Assembly: GCF_000275845.1 (NCBI RefSeq)
Contig: NW_006766884.1
Span: 1,730,357 to 1,794,356, forward strand
Source of the DNA: Dichomitus squalens LYAD-421 SS1
Lineage: Eukaryota; Basidiomycota; Agaricomycetes; Polyporales; Polyporaceae
Direction: 5' to 3'
DNA length: 64,000 nt
The translations under genes were made by a program, and so were the position numbers. Under the pieces are notes generated by a model that did not search any database, had not been told where the DNA came from, and was given only the letters and a program-made list of their open reading frames with translations. Shown here piece by piece: positions 46,045-56,864 of the stretch; position 1 is the stretch's first letter, and each line of letters begins with the position of its first letter.

Positions 46045-47262
46045 TTACACTCGACAATTGTCGAGGTTGAAGATCATGATATCCTCAGCGCCGATCTTGA
46101 CCAATTCGTCCATCACATCCGCGATCTTTGCCTTCTCGACCATGACGCTGACTGCCAGCCAGCCTTCCTCCTCGAGCGGGCTGATCGTCGGTGCACGACG
46201 CCCCGGTGTCACCGTCGTCGCCTGAGAGAGCTTGTCGCGTGGGATGTTGTACTCGCAGACGACATAACGGCTGGCGGCAACGACACCAGCGATGCGGCTC
46301 GTAATGACCTTGATGAGCGGTTCGAGTGCGGGGTGTTTGGTTGTGCTGGACTTGATGAGAACAGCTTCGGTCTGGAGCACGGTCGCGATGGCGTGCAGAC
46401 CGGCTGCGCGCATCGTGTCCCCGGATTCTATAGGCACGTTCGTCAGCTGTTGCTGTAACGTGTGCTTATTGTAGTTCTCCGAGAATACGCCACGTACCGA
46501 CAAGGTCAACTGAACGACAAAGTCGGATTAGCCGTGCGCTCCGACAGACCATCGGACCGAACGCACGCACCGATACCATCCGCAAGCCCCAGCGCACAGG
46601 CAGCCTCCACGCTGCCCCCGACGTATTCTATCCGCGTCTGCTGTCCCTCCTGGAGATTCAGGCGGTCGTCCACCTCCTTGAAGTACTGCCCTGCGAGAAC
46701 CTCGAAGCTCGTAACAACACGCTTCCCCGCCAGGTCCTCAACTGACTTGATGGGGCCTGCTTCAGGCACCTGGACTTGCAGCGCACATTTGCCGAAGCCG
46801 AGCTTGAGCACCTCTGTGACGTACTGACCCATCTGAGCCTCGAGGATGACATCCTGGCCGGTGATCCCGAGGTCGACATTACCCTTGCCAACGAAGGACG
46901 GGATGTCGGATGCAGGGAGGAATACGCTATGGGTCGCGGAGTGTCAGGTTGCGTTCATGCCTCCGCAGGAGCGAGCTTAGACGGACAGCGCTATGTTGTG
47001 GTTCTTGACCAGACATACGTCTAATCGGTGGTGTCTCCGGAATTGAACATCGGCACCTGCGCCAACGTTAGCGGTCACCAATGTCTTCTCCACAACTGTG
47101 CTCACCTGCAAGAAGCTCGAGACATTTGTCGTGTAACCTCCCTGCGGACCTCGCAAGTCAGGCGTTGGAAGCGTTCCTGAGCAGGGTAGACAGACCTTTC
47201 TTCGGGATGGCGAAGAGTAGGCGGCCGTCAAGCGCATCCGCGTCTGGACAAAGGTTAGCCAT
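46045..47262 (-). CDS. HIS1: ATP phosphoribosyltransferase (histidine step 1)
   Basis: Joins ATP and PRPP in the first step of histidine synthesis; feedback-inhibited by histidine through its C-terminal domain. About 309 aa from six exons. Start MANLCPDADALDGRLLFAIP aligns with the short N-terminus of yeast His1. Next come GRLHDKCLELLAGADVQF, FLPASDIPSFVGKGNVDLGI, SGSVEAACALGLADGI in the variant GGSVEAACALG (PRPP loop), SGDTMRAAGLHAIATVL and VTPGRRAPTI, ending FNLDNCRV as in other fungal HIS1. A 12-nt microexon (46498-46509) supplies VDLV of the conserved DGIVDLVESG. The borders of exons 1-3 are less certain than the rest. Tail-to-tail with LEU4; a TGACTC site lies 90 bp upstream. Confidence 0.92.
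46498..46509 (-). other. HIS1: 12-nt microexon of HIS1
   Basis: TTGACCTTGTCG lies between a CAG acceptor and a GTACGT donor. Including it yields VDLVE joined to SGDTMRA, the invariant family sequence; skipping it deletes four residues in frame. Confidence 0.85.
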
Positions 47263-47713
47263 ACTTTTGAGGGCCTCACTCCTGCCTACTCACTCATTTT
47301 GTAGTACGTACGTGGGAGGGACGGTAGGGAATTTGAACAAAGTATTACGGCGAGTCATCGAGAGGATGAGGGCTAGAAAGATTCAGATCGAACGGTGCTA
47401 GATTAGATTAACAACAAGCGCTTGATTATAGCGCCCATGACAGAAACGAGCGCGCATCCATACTGAACAGAATCGCTCTCGCAGTGTCTTCGGTCAATTT
47501 GTTACCAGCCTGTAGTAGTGCTTATGCTTAGTAGTATACGGTACTATAAGACACAGTACAACGTCGATCTCAAAGTACCCCAATGCTAACAGTATATACC
47601 AGATATGCAAACGGCGCCGCGCTAATGAGGCAGTTGTAACGCGTCTTGGTACAATCGCAAGATCAAGGCGGGTTCAGCCCAGTGCGCCTATAGGAAATCC
47701 GTTCCGTCAGGCA
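47263..47713. promoter_or_regulatory. HIS1 upstream region and hydrolase 3' flank
   Basis: Contains TGACTC on the minus strand (47352-47357), 90 bp upstream of the HIS1 ATG, a candidate general amino-acid control site. The rest shows nothing recognisable. Confidence 0.4.
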
Positions 47714-48839
47714 TCAGACCGAAGTCAGGCAAATAGAAACTTTGCGGCTCACGAAATGGTTGACGTTATGAACAATTCTGAAGTGTAAATAGCCGCCTCC
47801 ACGAGCATCATTGTCATCTTCCATGGCCCAGTACGCCGGTAGCGAAAACGGTAAAGTTCGATCTCCTGAAAACACCCAGATCTTCATATTTGGCATCAAG
47901 CCTTTGATGTCTTCGTCAAAGCACGCCTTTTTGTAGCATGCTTTGATTTGTTGCTGACATGCGATGATGAAGGGTAGGTCGGACGATGAGAGTGGAAATT
48001 CGGTGAAGATGCGAACAATCTCGTCTTCCGACATACTGGCGATGGTGGGAAGTTTGGCAATGGATGGCGTAATGTCGTAAGAGTAGATACTTAAGTTGCG
48101 GGCGTTGAGGTCCCATTGCTTGAAGTATGAAGTAAGCCACTGTTCATCAATCAATGTCGAAGGTAAGTTTCGGGGCCCCCAAGCCTCCGGAAGGCGCGGC
48201 TTTCCGATAGACACAGTCATAGGCTCTATTTCAGCATAACTTATGAGAATAAACGCAATGTACGGATGCCGCAAATTGGACACACCATGTAGAAGAAGTG
48301 CCCTCATGTGTGCACCCCAGCGCTGTTGCACAGAAGCAGAAAGCGTATCAAGACTCGCCACTGCAGAGAGTGCGAAGACGCAACCGATGCCGTGTCCTAG
48401 TATGACGATTCCGCCAGTCTTCCGATCGCTAGAGATTGGCAGCAGACCGTTTTGCTCTATGAAACGGTCGACAAAGGAAGCAATCTCAAGCCCTCTGGCC
48501 TGAAGGAAGGCCTGTTTGTCTTCCTCGCCATGCTCTGCGAGATCGGTCAGATCTTGAGGTGCAAGCGGGGTAGATCCGGGGTGGTCTCGCCGACTTATGG
48601 CTACGAAGCGCATTTTTGCATCGTATGCTTGCGCCATGAATCTATCAAACATGTCTTGACAACATTGAGCACGAATACTCATCGGGTGGGATGACAGCAG
48701 GCAACTTACGGTTGGTGAAACGAAACCCGTGGATCGCAAAGATAGTGATGTAGCGGTGGACAAAAGTGCCTTTCTGGGGGATACCGCTGTCTATGTAGGA
48801 CAGCTCGATCCCTTCATCGTTCACCACGATTGACGGCAT
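47714..48839 (-). CDS. Alpha/beta-hydrolase-fold protein lacking the nucleophile serine
   Basis: Two exons give about 356 aa. Exon 1 starts MPSIVVNDEGIELSYIDSGI and reaches IFAIHGFRFTN, the strand and HG oxyanion segment of the fold; exon 2 gives MRFVAISRRDHPGSTPLAPQ, a hallmark of a basidiomycete hydrolase family. The nucleophile elbow is GGIVILGHGIGCVFAL: GxSxG is replaced by GHGIG, so the Ser codon is now GGC. A late His remains (HNVNHFV). The rest is open with no stop, so the gene does not look dead; it may be a non-catalytic relative or use another residue. Substrate unknown. The intron runs from GTAAGT near 48711 to an AG near 48659. Confidence 0.72.
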
Positions 48840-50582
48840 GGCGCAATGTAATGGTGGGATCTGTGATGCTGGTAGTGTCTAGGACAGTTGGGAGGAGAGG
48901 AATTTTGTGCGCAAGCGGATGTGGCATATTGAAGCGCTATAGTACAGATCACCTGTTCAGATGTGAATAGCGTACGGGGTCGCGCTCGTACGTACAAAGA
49001 AGCGTGGAAGGGACGAGCACATATTCGCTGAGGCGCCGCACTAATGGAATCAACACTACTAGGAACAGTGCCCGCTGCGATACCATCGGAGTCGTGCATG
49101 TACACGAGGCCTCAAGGCAGGGAAGTCCAATTATCAGAGCGCCCGGTTTACGCGAGGCGTGACGTCGGGAGCCGAGGGCGTCTTGAAGCCCTAAGAGGCT
49201 AACTTCGCCGCAGCCGGACGAATAAGCCAGAACCTACCGAGGAGCTTCAGGCGGGGCCCCCTCCAATCAATCGAATATCCCTCTAGGAAGTGGTCAACGA
49301 GACCCGGTCGCGGCATTCCTCTGGCACAAGCTGCGAGCATACGAGTATTTCATCAGGAAACGCCGACCGCACAGTAACATAATCAGTGGAAGTACACATG
49401 GTAACTGACCTACGTGATGCGCCCTAAGCAGAAGTCGCTGCCGACATCTAGGGCATGGGAGACTCGGGGCCTTGTACGGCATCGAGTGCAGCGTTCTTTG
49501 GGCCCCGCCGGGCCGATTTTCCGGGATAGCGAGGACGCCTAATATGCGGCCCTCCTCTCGAAGGAGTCAGGACGTTACGATAAGAGATCCTGAGAGAAAT
49601 TAGCCGAAGGAAATGATGATGATGATGCTAACCTGGCCTGCAACGACTCTGGGTGAGAGCATCATGGTTGCCGCTTTTCGGGTGCGCGAGCGCGGCCCGT
49701 AACGCGGTCGGCAACCACACAGACTGAGACAGGATAGCCGAACGAGATCCCCGTGCACCTTATGTCGTCGCCCCTCGAGATAGGAGTGGCAGTCTCGAGA
49801 GGGCACCAGGCACGAAGTGGAGGATGGTATGCCGCAAGCCTAGACTCCTATGAGTATCGCAGCGGCGCCACTGAATGAGGTGAAAGCGTCATTCGTGATG
49901 TGAGCTGTACTCGTAAGCAATACAATATAGGTTGATCTCGGAGCTCAATGACATAGGGGGAAGGGGGTGTTGGGAAAGGGACAGATTAGAGCGTGATGCT
50001 CACCGAGACTGGTCATTGCTTAGGCAGCGATAGCGCATCTTGCTCAAGAGTGTTAGACTCTCCCTGATATTCTAAAACGGTGAATACAGACAGAAGCGAG
50101 CATGACCGACATATGAGCCTTGGAAAGGCCGGGTTGAGGCCTCAACGAAGGTGCGATACACGAAGAGACGCTCTAATGCTCAGACAGTAAAAAAGCCACA
50201 GGAAGAAGGACGCACGACCGTGTAGATCAGGAACTGAGAACGCGGATCTTTATAAGACTAGCCTCGTGACTCATAAACTGGTCGTGCGATATGGTCAGCC
50301 TTGCAGAACACGATTTTGCAAGGAAACAATTATGCGTACAGCGTCAAATCACATGAGCACCTAGACCACCTTCGCGGAACCCGGGGTACTCGATCGATTG
50401 AGCGAGCATTAGATTGACACGCCTTCTGTACCTCAGTTGCATGCCTTGCACAAAAAACTGCTGTGTGAGGCGTCCGACTCCAGCTGGGTCCGTCGCGAGG
50501 TAAGGCATGCCCTGGCGTCCGCAGTCGTCACCTTTTCCCATCTGCTCCCGATCGCACCCTTCAATGCCTGCTAGATTGTATC
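48840..50582. other. Intergenic, no gene seen
   Basis: 1.7 kb with a short GAT microsatellite (about 49613-49627). No coding pattern, RNA gene or terminal repeat recognised. Confidence 0.45.
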
Positions 50583-50708
50583 TCAGTGCTGCACTGCAAA
50601 TAGAATGAACGCTCGTTCACCTCCGGAGGGATGGCGTTGGGGAACAGCCAAGCCATCACATGTGGTCACGACATCAATGTCAACTTGGATGTCACTGAAG
50701 CCGACACC

Positions 50709-50716
50709 GGGCGAAA
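50709..50716. repeat. Target-site duplication, left (GGGCGAAA)
   Basis: Eight bases immediately before the left terminal inverted repeat, repeated exactly at 52705-52712 after the right one. Confidence 0.88.
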
Positions 50717-52704
50717 TAGTGTTGCCGCGAAGTGAGGTCAAGGTCGCCTTAAGGTGTCGGAGTTCATACCTTGATGCACCTTGAAGCGCCACAAGGTGAG
50801 CTTGAAGTGGGCACGTGCTAGGCTTGCACAGCGAGCATGGGTAGTCTGGGGATCTCGGTGTACTGCGAAAGGTTGCAGTCTTGGTATTACGAGTCAACAT
50901 TGTATCTACTTTCCTCGCGAGCCTGTCGTAATACATAGGAGATGCGTCCCGGACTGAATACACTACTGAGAATTGTTCTCATTGAAGCCATGCTCCGAAA
51001 ACGGACTGTAAGCCACCGGCTCGTATGGGTGGCTCAGATGATGGTCCTGGAGTGTTACCGGGGTGTCGCGCATATGCAGAGCTTGGCGCGGGAGTACAAG
51101 AGTAGTGATGAGAGCCAGGAGGGAAGGTCGATCGTGACTGAGGTGTAGAGGGAAGGGGAGCAGTGGGCTGCAGAAGCTCAGAGGTTTGGCAGCTGCATTG
51201 TGCAAGATTTCTCGCACCGCAGGAAGCACAGCCGTGGATTAACATGGGAAAGGAGAGATGCTTCTACTCACTACCTGGTATGTGTTTTATGCCTTTCCGG
51301 ACTCTGCTCTTCGACCAAACATTGCATTGCTGCTCATCATCTACGTTACACATGCATAAGATAAATACCTAGGAAACGTTTGGTGAGCTCTAAATGACCC
51401 AAGAGAGAACATACAACATCAAGAGACATGGTTGAAGTGCGTGCAGCTGATNNNNNNNNNNNNNNNNNNNNNNNNNNNNNNNNNNNNNNNNNNNNNNNNN
51501 NNNNNNNNNNNNNNNNNNNNNNNNNNNNNNNNNNNNNNNNNNNNNNNNNNNNNNNNNNNNNNNNNNNNNNNNNNNNNNNNNNNNNNNNNNNNNNNNNNNN
51601 NNNNNNNNNNNNNNNNNNNNNNNNNNNNNNNNNNNNNNNNNNNNNNNNNNNNNNNNNNNTTAAGGGGATGTATTAGACTTATCGTACGTTATCCCTTATT
51701 TGTGCGGACACAACCCCTCCTTCCTAGTGTTGCCGCGAAGTGAGGTCAAGGTCGCCTTAAGGTGTCGGAGTTCATACCTTGATGCACCTTGAAGCGCCAC
51801 AAGGTGAGCTTGAAGTGGGCACGTGCTAGGCTTGCACAGCGAGCATGGGTAGTCTGGGGATCTCGGTGTACTGCGAAAGGTTGCAGTCTTGGTATTACGA
51901 GTCAACATTGTATCTACTTTCCTCGCGAGCCTGTCGTAATACATAGGAGATGCGTCCCGGACTGAATACACTACTGAGAATTGTTCTCATTGAAGCCATG
52001 CTCCGAAAACGGACTGTAAGCCGCCGGCTCGTATGGGTGGCTCAGATGATGGTCCTGGAGTGTTACCGGGGTGTCGCGCATATGCAGAGCTTGGCGCGGG
52101 AGTACAAGAGTAGTGATGAGAGCCAGGAGGGAAGGTCGATCGTGACTGAGGTGTAGAGGGAAGGGGAGCAGTGGGCTGCAGAAGCTCAGAGGTTTGGCAG
52201 CTGCATTGTGCAAGATTTCTCGCACCGCAGGAAGCACAGCCGTGGATTAACATGGGAAAGGAGAGATGCTTCTACTCACTACCTGGTATGTGTTTTATGC
52301 CTTTCCGGACTCTGCTCTTCGACCAAACATTGCATTGCTGCTCATCATCTACGTTACACATGCATAAGATAAATACCTAGGAAACGTTTGGTGAGCTCTA
52401 AATGACCCAAGAGAGAACATACAACATCAAGAGACATGGTTGAAGTGCGTGCAGCTGATGGGAGAAAGCAGGCTGGCGGGAACGAGGAGAGGAGAACGCG
52501 TCGCAGTCCGGCACGTGACCAGATGAAGCGCATCGTACCAGTCGGCCCGACAGCGGATACTTGGAGCCGCCGAGAGTCCACACCTTGAAGCGACCTTGAC
52601 TTACCTTGAGCTGACCTCAAAGCGACCTTGATGGTCGATTTTCATACTCCGCTCAAGGCAAGGTGCACATTGACGTGAAGTGACCTCACTTCGCGGCAAC
52701 ACTA
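50717..52704. mobile_element. Non-autonomous hAT-like DNA transposon, partly duplicated around a gap
   Basis: The insertion is bounded by a perfect 24-bp terminal inverted repeat starting TAGTGTTGCCGCG (50717-50740 and 52681-52704) and the 8-bp duplication GGGCGAAA. An 8-bp duplication and TIRs starting TAGNG are features of the hAT superfamily. The unit 51725-52704 (980 bp) has TIRs at both ends. Bases 50717-51451 are the same 735 bp again, followed by a gap. Subterminal regions carry many CAAGGT/ACCTTG copies in both orientations, resembling transposase-binding repeats. No transposase frame is present. Only the outermost TIRs have matching flanks. Confidence 0.85.
51452..51659. other. Assembly gap (208 N)
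   Basis: A run of N inside the transposon region. Frames reported across it are meaningless. It is followed by 65 bp (51660-51724) matching neither element nor pseudogene. Confidence 0.99.
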
Positions 52705-52712
52705 GGGCGAAA
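52705..52712. repeat. Target-site duplication, right (GGGCGAAA)
   Basis: Exact partner of 50709-50716. Removing the element and one copy rejoins the LEU4-like reading from MNLHTH, stop, to GVSPGVGFSD. Confidence 0.88.
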
Positions 52713-53829
52713 CGCCTCAGTGGGTATGCAGGTTCATCGCCATATTTACCAGGTTGATGTCGCTGTTACGCTCCCCATTGCCAAGAAAACATCTCTTGGT
52801 TCTGTCAGCACGTGCTAGCAAGCCGGCCTTTGCCGCAGCAATGCTCGTTTCTGGACCAATGATCAGACAAATTGGACCTGACTTGATTGACTGCGGTGCG
52901 GTCGTTGGGGTGTAAGCTGACGATGATCTTGTCGCGGTCTGCAATGTGACGACAGAAGTGCTCGACCTGTGGCGCGGAGCCTCGGCGTCAACAGTCAAAT
53001 TGAGACCCATGAACAGGAGGCGAGTCCATGCATACCAATCGGCGTAGCGGGTTGATTCTATCCTCCGATCCCTTTCCGACTCTACCCCACGCAGCCTTCA
53101 CAGCTTCGCGCACCTCCACCGGAAACTGCGCCTGCGAGAGCATCTCTGGGCTGTACACATACCAGAACATTGTTCCATGCTTAGCTGCGCAATCGGCCGT
53201 TGGCCTCTTGACGATCTTAGTGTACTGCACTGCAAGACTGGCGGCCTCTTCCTTCGAAATGCGGAAGATAACCTAATGGAAAACGTGCCTTGTCGCATTG
53301 TGCATGTGAAGAGTCGCACGCTTGTATCTGTTGACTTGATAAGATCCTCCCGTGCAGGAGTCAGGACCTGGGCACATCTTACATGTCGTTAGACCCTGCT
53401 CGGCCTTATCAACGTATCCCGAATGTGAGGCGGAATCATTAATGAAATGCTCAGCTCAGCGTAAACTCTACGCAATCAGGAGCGTCGCAACAGAGCCAAG
53501 TCAACGCTTGCACGCCTCCAAGAGCTATGTACCTGTAGGGTCAAGCCGTGCATAGTGTATTGCAATACACCGCAACCCTATGCGATAGCCTAGCAACCAA
53601 AAACCTGGAAGCAAACTTGACAACTCACCTTACCTGCAGCCGTGAGTCATCTGGGACTTTGTCGCCCTCGATCAACTCCCGCACGAACTTGAGATCGGCG
53701 TCACTCGCAGCGGGCCACGTGACCTCGATTTCCTCGAAATCCCATTTCACGAGCATGTCAAAGGACACTAACACTAGCGTCAGCAGCGCGATAGTCTGGT
53801 TGTCGTCCGTCAGATCCGTGGACAGCTAA

Positions 53830-54446
53830 TTTTCCGGTTTACTTGTGAAGGTCTTGTGCGGTCTGAAAGATAAACACGTGTATATCATCGAGGTTGGGTC
53901 GAGCGACTGGCTCTGCAAGCCTGTTTCATCAGGTTAGCGAGACCACTTCAACATAGACACAATGAACCTCGTGCAATGTTGAGGAATGGGTACCACTAGG
54001 GGTCTCTTGAGCAGAACATATATGACCAGGAGCTAGGTAGACCTCCGAAGGTGCGCATGCAGACCTATCAAAGCGTATCATGCGAGACGGGGCGCTCATC
54101 ATCGCAGGTGAGACAACTCGAAGGGTTGATTCCTGCATGTGAGGTGGTCACTACGAGTTTATGTTCTGATCTAGAGCTGACAGGCAAAACCAGAAACCAC
54201 GGCTCTGATGACGCAGGAGATGAGTGGTGGGGGCCAAGAGCCAAGAAGCGACGCATGGTCGAACCTTCCTGATTGGTACAAATACCCTCATCAATTCATG
54301 CGTCACTTTGAATCGAGTTGCGCACTCGGGATCCGGCAAACAGCCGGTCAAGGACGAATAAATCACAACAGCAAAATACAGTACGACGAGTAGTAGACAG
54401 AACGGAGATAGTACAGGGAACCTCAGCAGTGCGATGGGTAGAAGCA
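53830..54446. other. Intergenic, no gene seen
   Basis: Between the pseudogene's broken 5' edge and the SF3B2 stop. No further LEU4 homology and no other feature. Confidence 0.45.
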
Positions 54447-56517
54447 TCAAAACTTGAAATCCTTTTCCTTTCGTCGCTCCCTGTCCCTGTCTGCCTTCTG
54501 CTTCTTGTTCGCCATCTCCTTCGCTATCATATCTGAGAAGTCTTCCTTGGAGCCAGGCACGCCCGCAGAACCACGCGAGTGCTGATCATACTTGCGCCGC
54601 AAATCCTCTGTCGACATGCCCTCCAGCTCCGCCGCGTCGATCGATACGTCCACACCGGTACCGCGGCGCTGTCACAAATAGATGTCAGCATTCCCTGCAC
54701 GATACATTCGAACGGTGAAGGATAAACCCACCTTATTGCTCCGCTCCTCGTTCCCGATAACGGGGATAGCGCCTCCGGAAGTGACCGCGCTGACGTCGTA
54801 CCCACGCTCGCTGCCCATGAGACCCCGAACGGACGTCTGCTTCTCCGGCACGACCTGGTAGAGTGACCTCGGGCCACTCTCCGCTTCCGATGTGGAGCGC
54901 GTAGCGTTCTTCCGGAGCTCCAAGAAGTCTGGCGTCTCGAGTCCACCGGCGACTGTCGACACGACACTTGCCATGCCGGACGGTGTCTCGAGACCCGACG
55001 GTGTCTGCGTTCCGTCGACGGGCATCGGGTGTTGCTCCTCTTCCTCCTCTTCCTCTGAACTCTCCTCCTCCTCCTCTTCTTCCTCCTCTTCCGGCTCGAG
55101 TTCACCCCACAGGTTGCGGTCAACGGGCTCACCCATCTAGAAATGGAAGTCAAAACCTCTATCGGAATAGGAAGTATTACAGATCACTCACGTCGGCATC
55201 GGTGTTTTTGGGCAAAACCCCGAAGACATCACCGTAGAGCGGTCGGTTGTACTCATCGAGGGGAGGCTTGCCCCAACCGCCGGGGTGGAAACCCCATTGC
55301 GCTCTAATGAGATGTGTTAGGTCGGTAGACAGGTCCAATAGATGAATCCTTACCCTTCCGGTATGGGAGCGTTCAGTCCAGGTATCCGGAGAGTGGGATA
55401 ACTAGGCGGGGGACCAAAACGCTGCATGCTAATCAACCACGGTGGTGGCGCGAGTGGCGGTATTGACAATGCTTCGACAAGCTCAGGCGAAAGATCTCCC
55501 GGACGTTTATGCTTCAACTGCGTCTCGAACTCCTTGCCCTCGTAGTACCTGAGAACGGTTAGACAACCCCTGAAGCAAGCAAAGATAGACCGCGTACATC
55601 TCTCCGAAACCCGTTACATTAGGCTTTGTCATGAACTTGAAGAACGCGTCGTGTAGCTTTTGATAGTCAATGTCCACCTTGCCCATCTTTGGCTGTACAC
55701 GTTCGCGAGTCTTCGCCTTGAGCGTCATGTTGGCCTCCTTTTCTTTAATAGCGTCTCGCATGGTCGCAATGCCCGTGTCCGCGATGTAGGAGGGGAGTTG
55801 GAATGGCGGCTTCTCGATACCACGCTTGCCCTGGAGGTAATCGCGCTTAGCGCTCCAGTGGGCAGGGATAGGAACCGTGTTTCTGTAGCTCTTCAGGTGC
55901 AAGAGGAGTCGTGGGTCGGCGGCCGTGACGTCTGTCCACTCGACGACTTCGGGCTTCTTCACAAGCTGCTTGAGCTCTGCAACCGTAAGTCTGTTCATCT
56001 TGCGCGCCTTCTTCTTTGACAAGGGCTTCTTCTCCTCTGCATCTGAGTCACCCTCGGATGCCATGTCGTCATCTGAGTAGATGACCTCTCCTTTTGATGG
56101 CTCGCCCTCTCGGACCTAATGAATGACGGCTATGAACGACCACAAGGCACTATAAAAATCATGGCTGCTCACTGTTGTCGTCTCAGCGGGAGCCTGAAAA
56201 CGAGCAAAGACGTTGGAGAATGCTTCGAGAGCTGGATCTTTTACGTCCAACTGCTCAGATACGTACTCAACATTCTGTGGCTTGTCCTCCTCCATCTTGA
56301 CGTCTTCATCTGGTGTCCCATTCACGGTCTCCGTCTAGCCAAGGCAAAACATGAGCAACATACAGGTACGCGTAACTCTTCTATAACGTACCTTGACTGC
56401 CTTTTCCTCCGCCTTCTTCGCCTTGGCCTTCATCCGACGAAGCTGGTTCTTCGACTTGATTTTGCCATCGGTCTTTGTGCCATTTGTGGCAGTCACATTC
56501 GCAACTTGCGTAGCCAT
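54447..56517 (-). CDS. SF3B2: Splicing factor 3B subunit 2 (SF3B2/SAP145, yeast Cus1)
   Basis: A U2 snRNP component that helps bind U2 to the intron branch site. Seven exons. The N-terminus MATQVANVTATNGTKTDGKI leads to a Lys/Glu-rich helix. The DUF382 core has RLTVAELKQLVKKPEVVEWT, LLLHLKSYRNTVPIPAHWSA, KRGIEKPPFQLPSYIADTGI and KPNVTGFGEMYYEGKEFE. Next is the PSP motif (PGDLSPELVEALSIPPLAPP, RFGPPPSYPTLRIPGLNAPI). A long acidic stretch (glutamates around GELEPEEEE) follows, then SSEL-type disordered sequence and a basic C-terminus ending RRKEKDFKF. Junction frames agree throughout; exon 5 must start after TTAGAG to give AQWGFHPGG. Head-to-head with eIF4A. Confidence 0.93.
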
Positions 56518-56864
56518 TATTGATGAGGCACAAGATAGCGAGAAGGACCGAGGAAAGGTTCGAGACGGGAGACAACAAGGAGTTGCTGCTGTGTATGGCA
56601 GAAGCGAAGCCGCCCCTGTTGCTGACGTAAGTGTGACCAGACCTTCCTGATTTGTGGTAATGTCGGGGTTCGAAAATGGCTCGGCACCAGCCGACGAGGT
56701 CGAATGGCAAGTCGGGCACAGCAAATTTTGCTGCAATCAAGGTCTCTGACCACCACCACCTCCCGATCTATCGATCCCTGCTCGCTACCGACATAGCCAG
56801 ACTCTAGTCGACGAGGCCGTCGACTTTTTACGACCAGAAACTACCCAGAACAAGCGTCTTCAAT
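56518..56864. promoter_or_regulatory. Divergent promoter, SF3B2 / eIF4A
   Basis: 347 bp between two housekeeping start codons on opposite strands. It must carry both promoters. No TATA box evident, in keeping with constitutive genes. Confidence 0.55.

Larger units (their letters stand above)
50583..53829 (-). pseudogene. Truncated LEU4 pseudogene interrupted by a transposon
   Basis: Minus-strand remnants follow the exon order of the intact LEU4 at 43.0 kb. 53829-53635 is exon-2-like (LSTDLTDDNQ, EEIEVTWPAASDADLKFVRE, PDDSRLQ then a donor); about 53365-53010 is exon-3-like with frameshifts ([32 protein letters not shown]); about 52980-52900 is exon-4-like (VEHFCRHIADRDK); 52800-52713 is exon-5-like (CFLGNGERNSDINLVNMAMN then a stop). 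The frame resumes past the insertion at 50708-50583 (VGFSDIQVDIDVVTTCDGLA). The substrate motif DRDGNQ reads DDNQ and one His of the HxH metal site is lost. Both ends are missing, including all regulatory domains. Retained introns show a DNA-level, not RNA-mediated, duplication. Confidence 0.88.

Noticed and set aside
47275..47357. Upstream ATG for HIS1 giving MTRRNTLFKFPTV
   Set aside because: No splice from this ATG enters the RLLFAIPKKG frame without a stop; ATG at 47262 reads directly into it.
51428..51743. Two ORFs crossing the N run
   Set aside because: Artefacts of translating undetermined bases.
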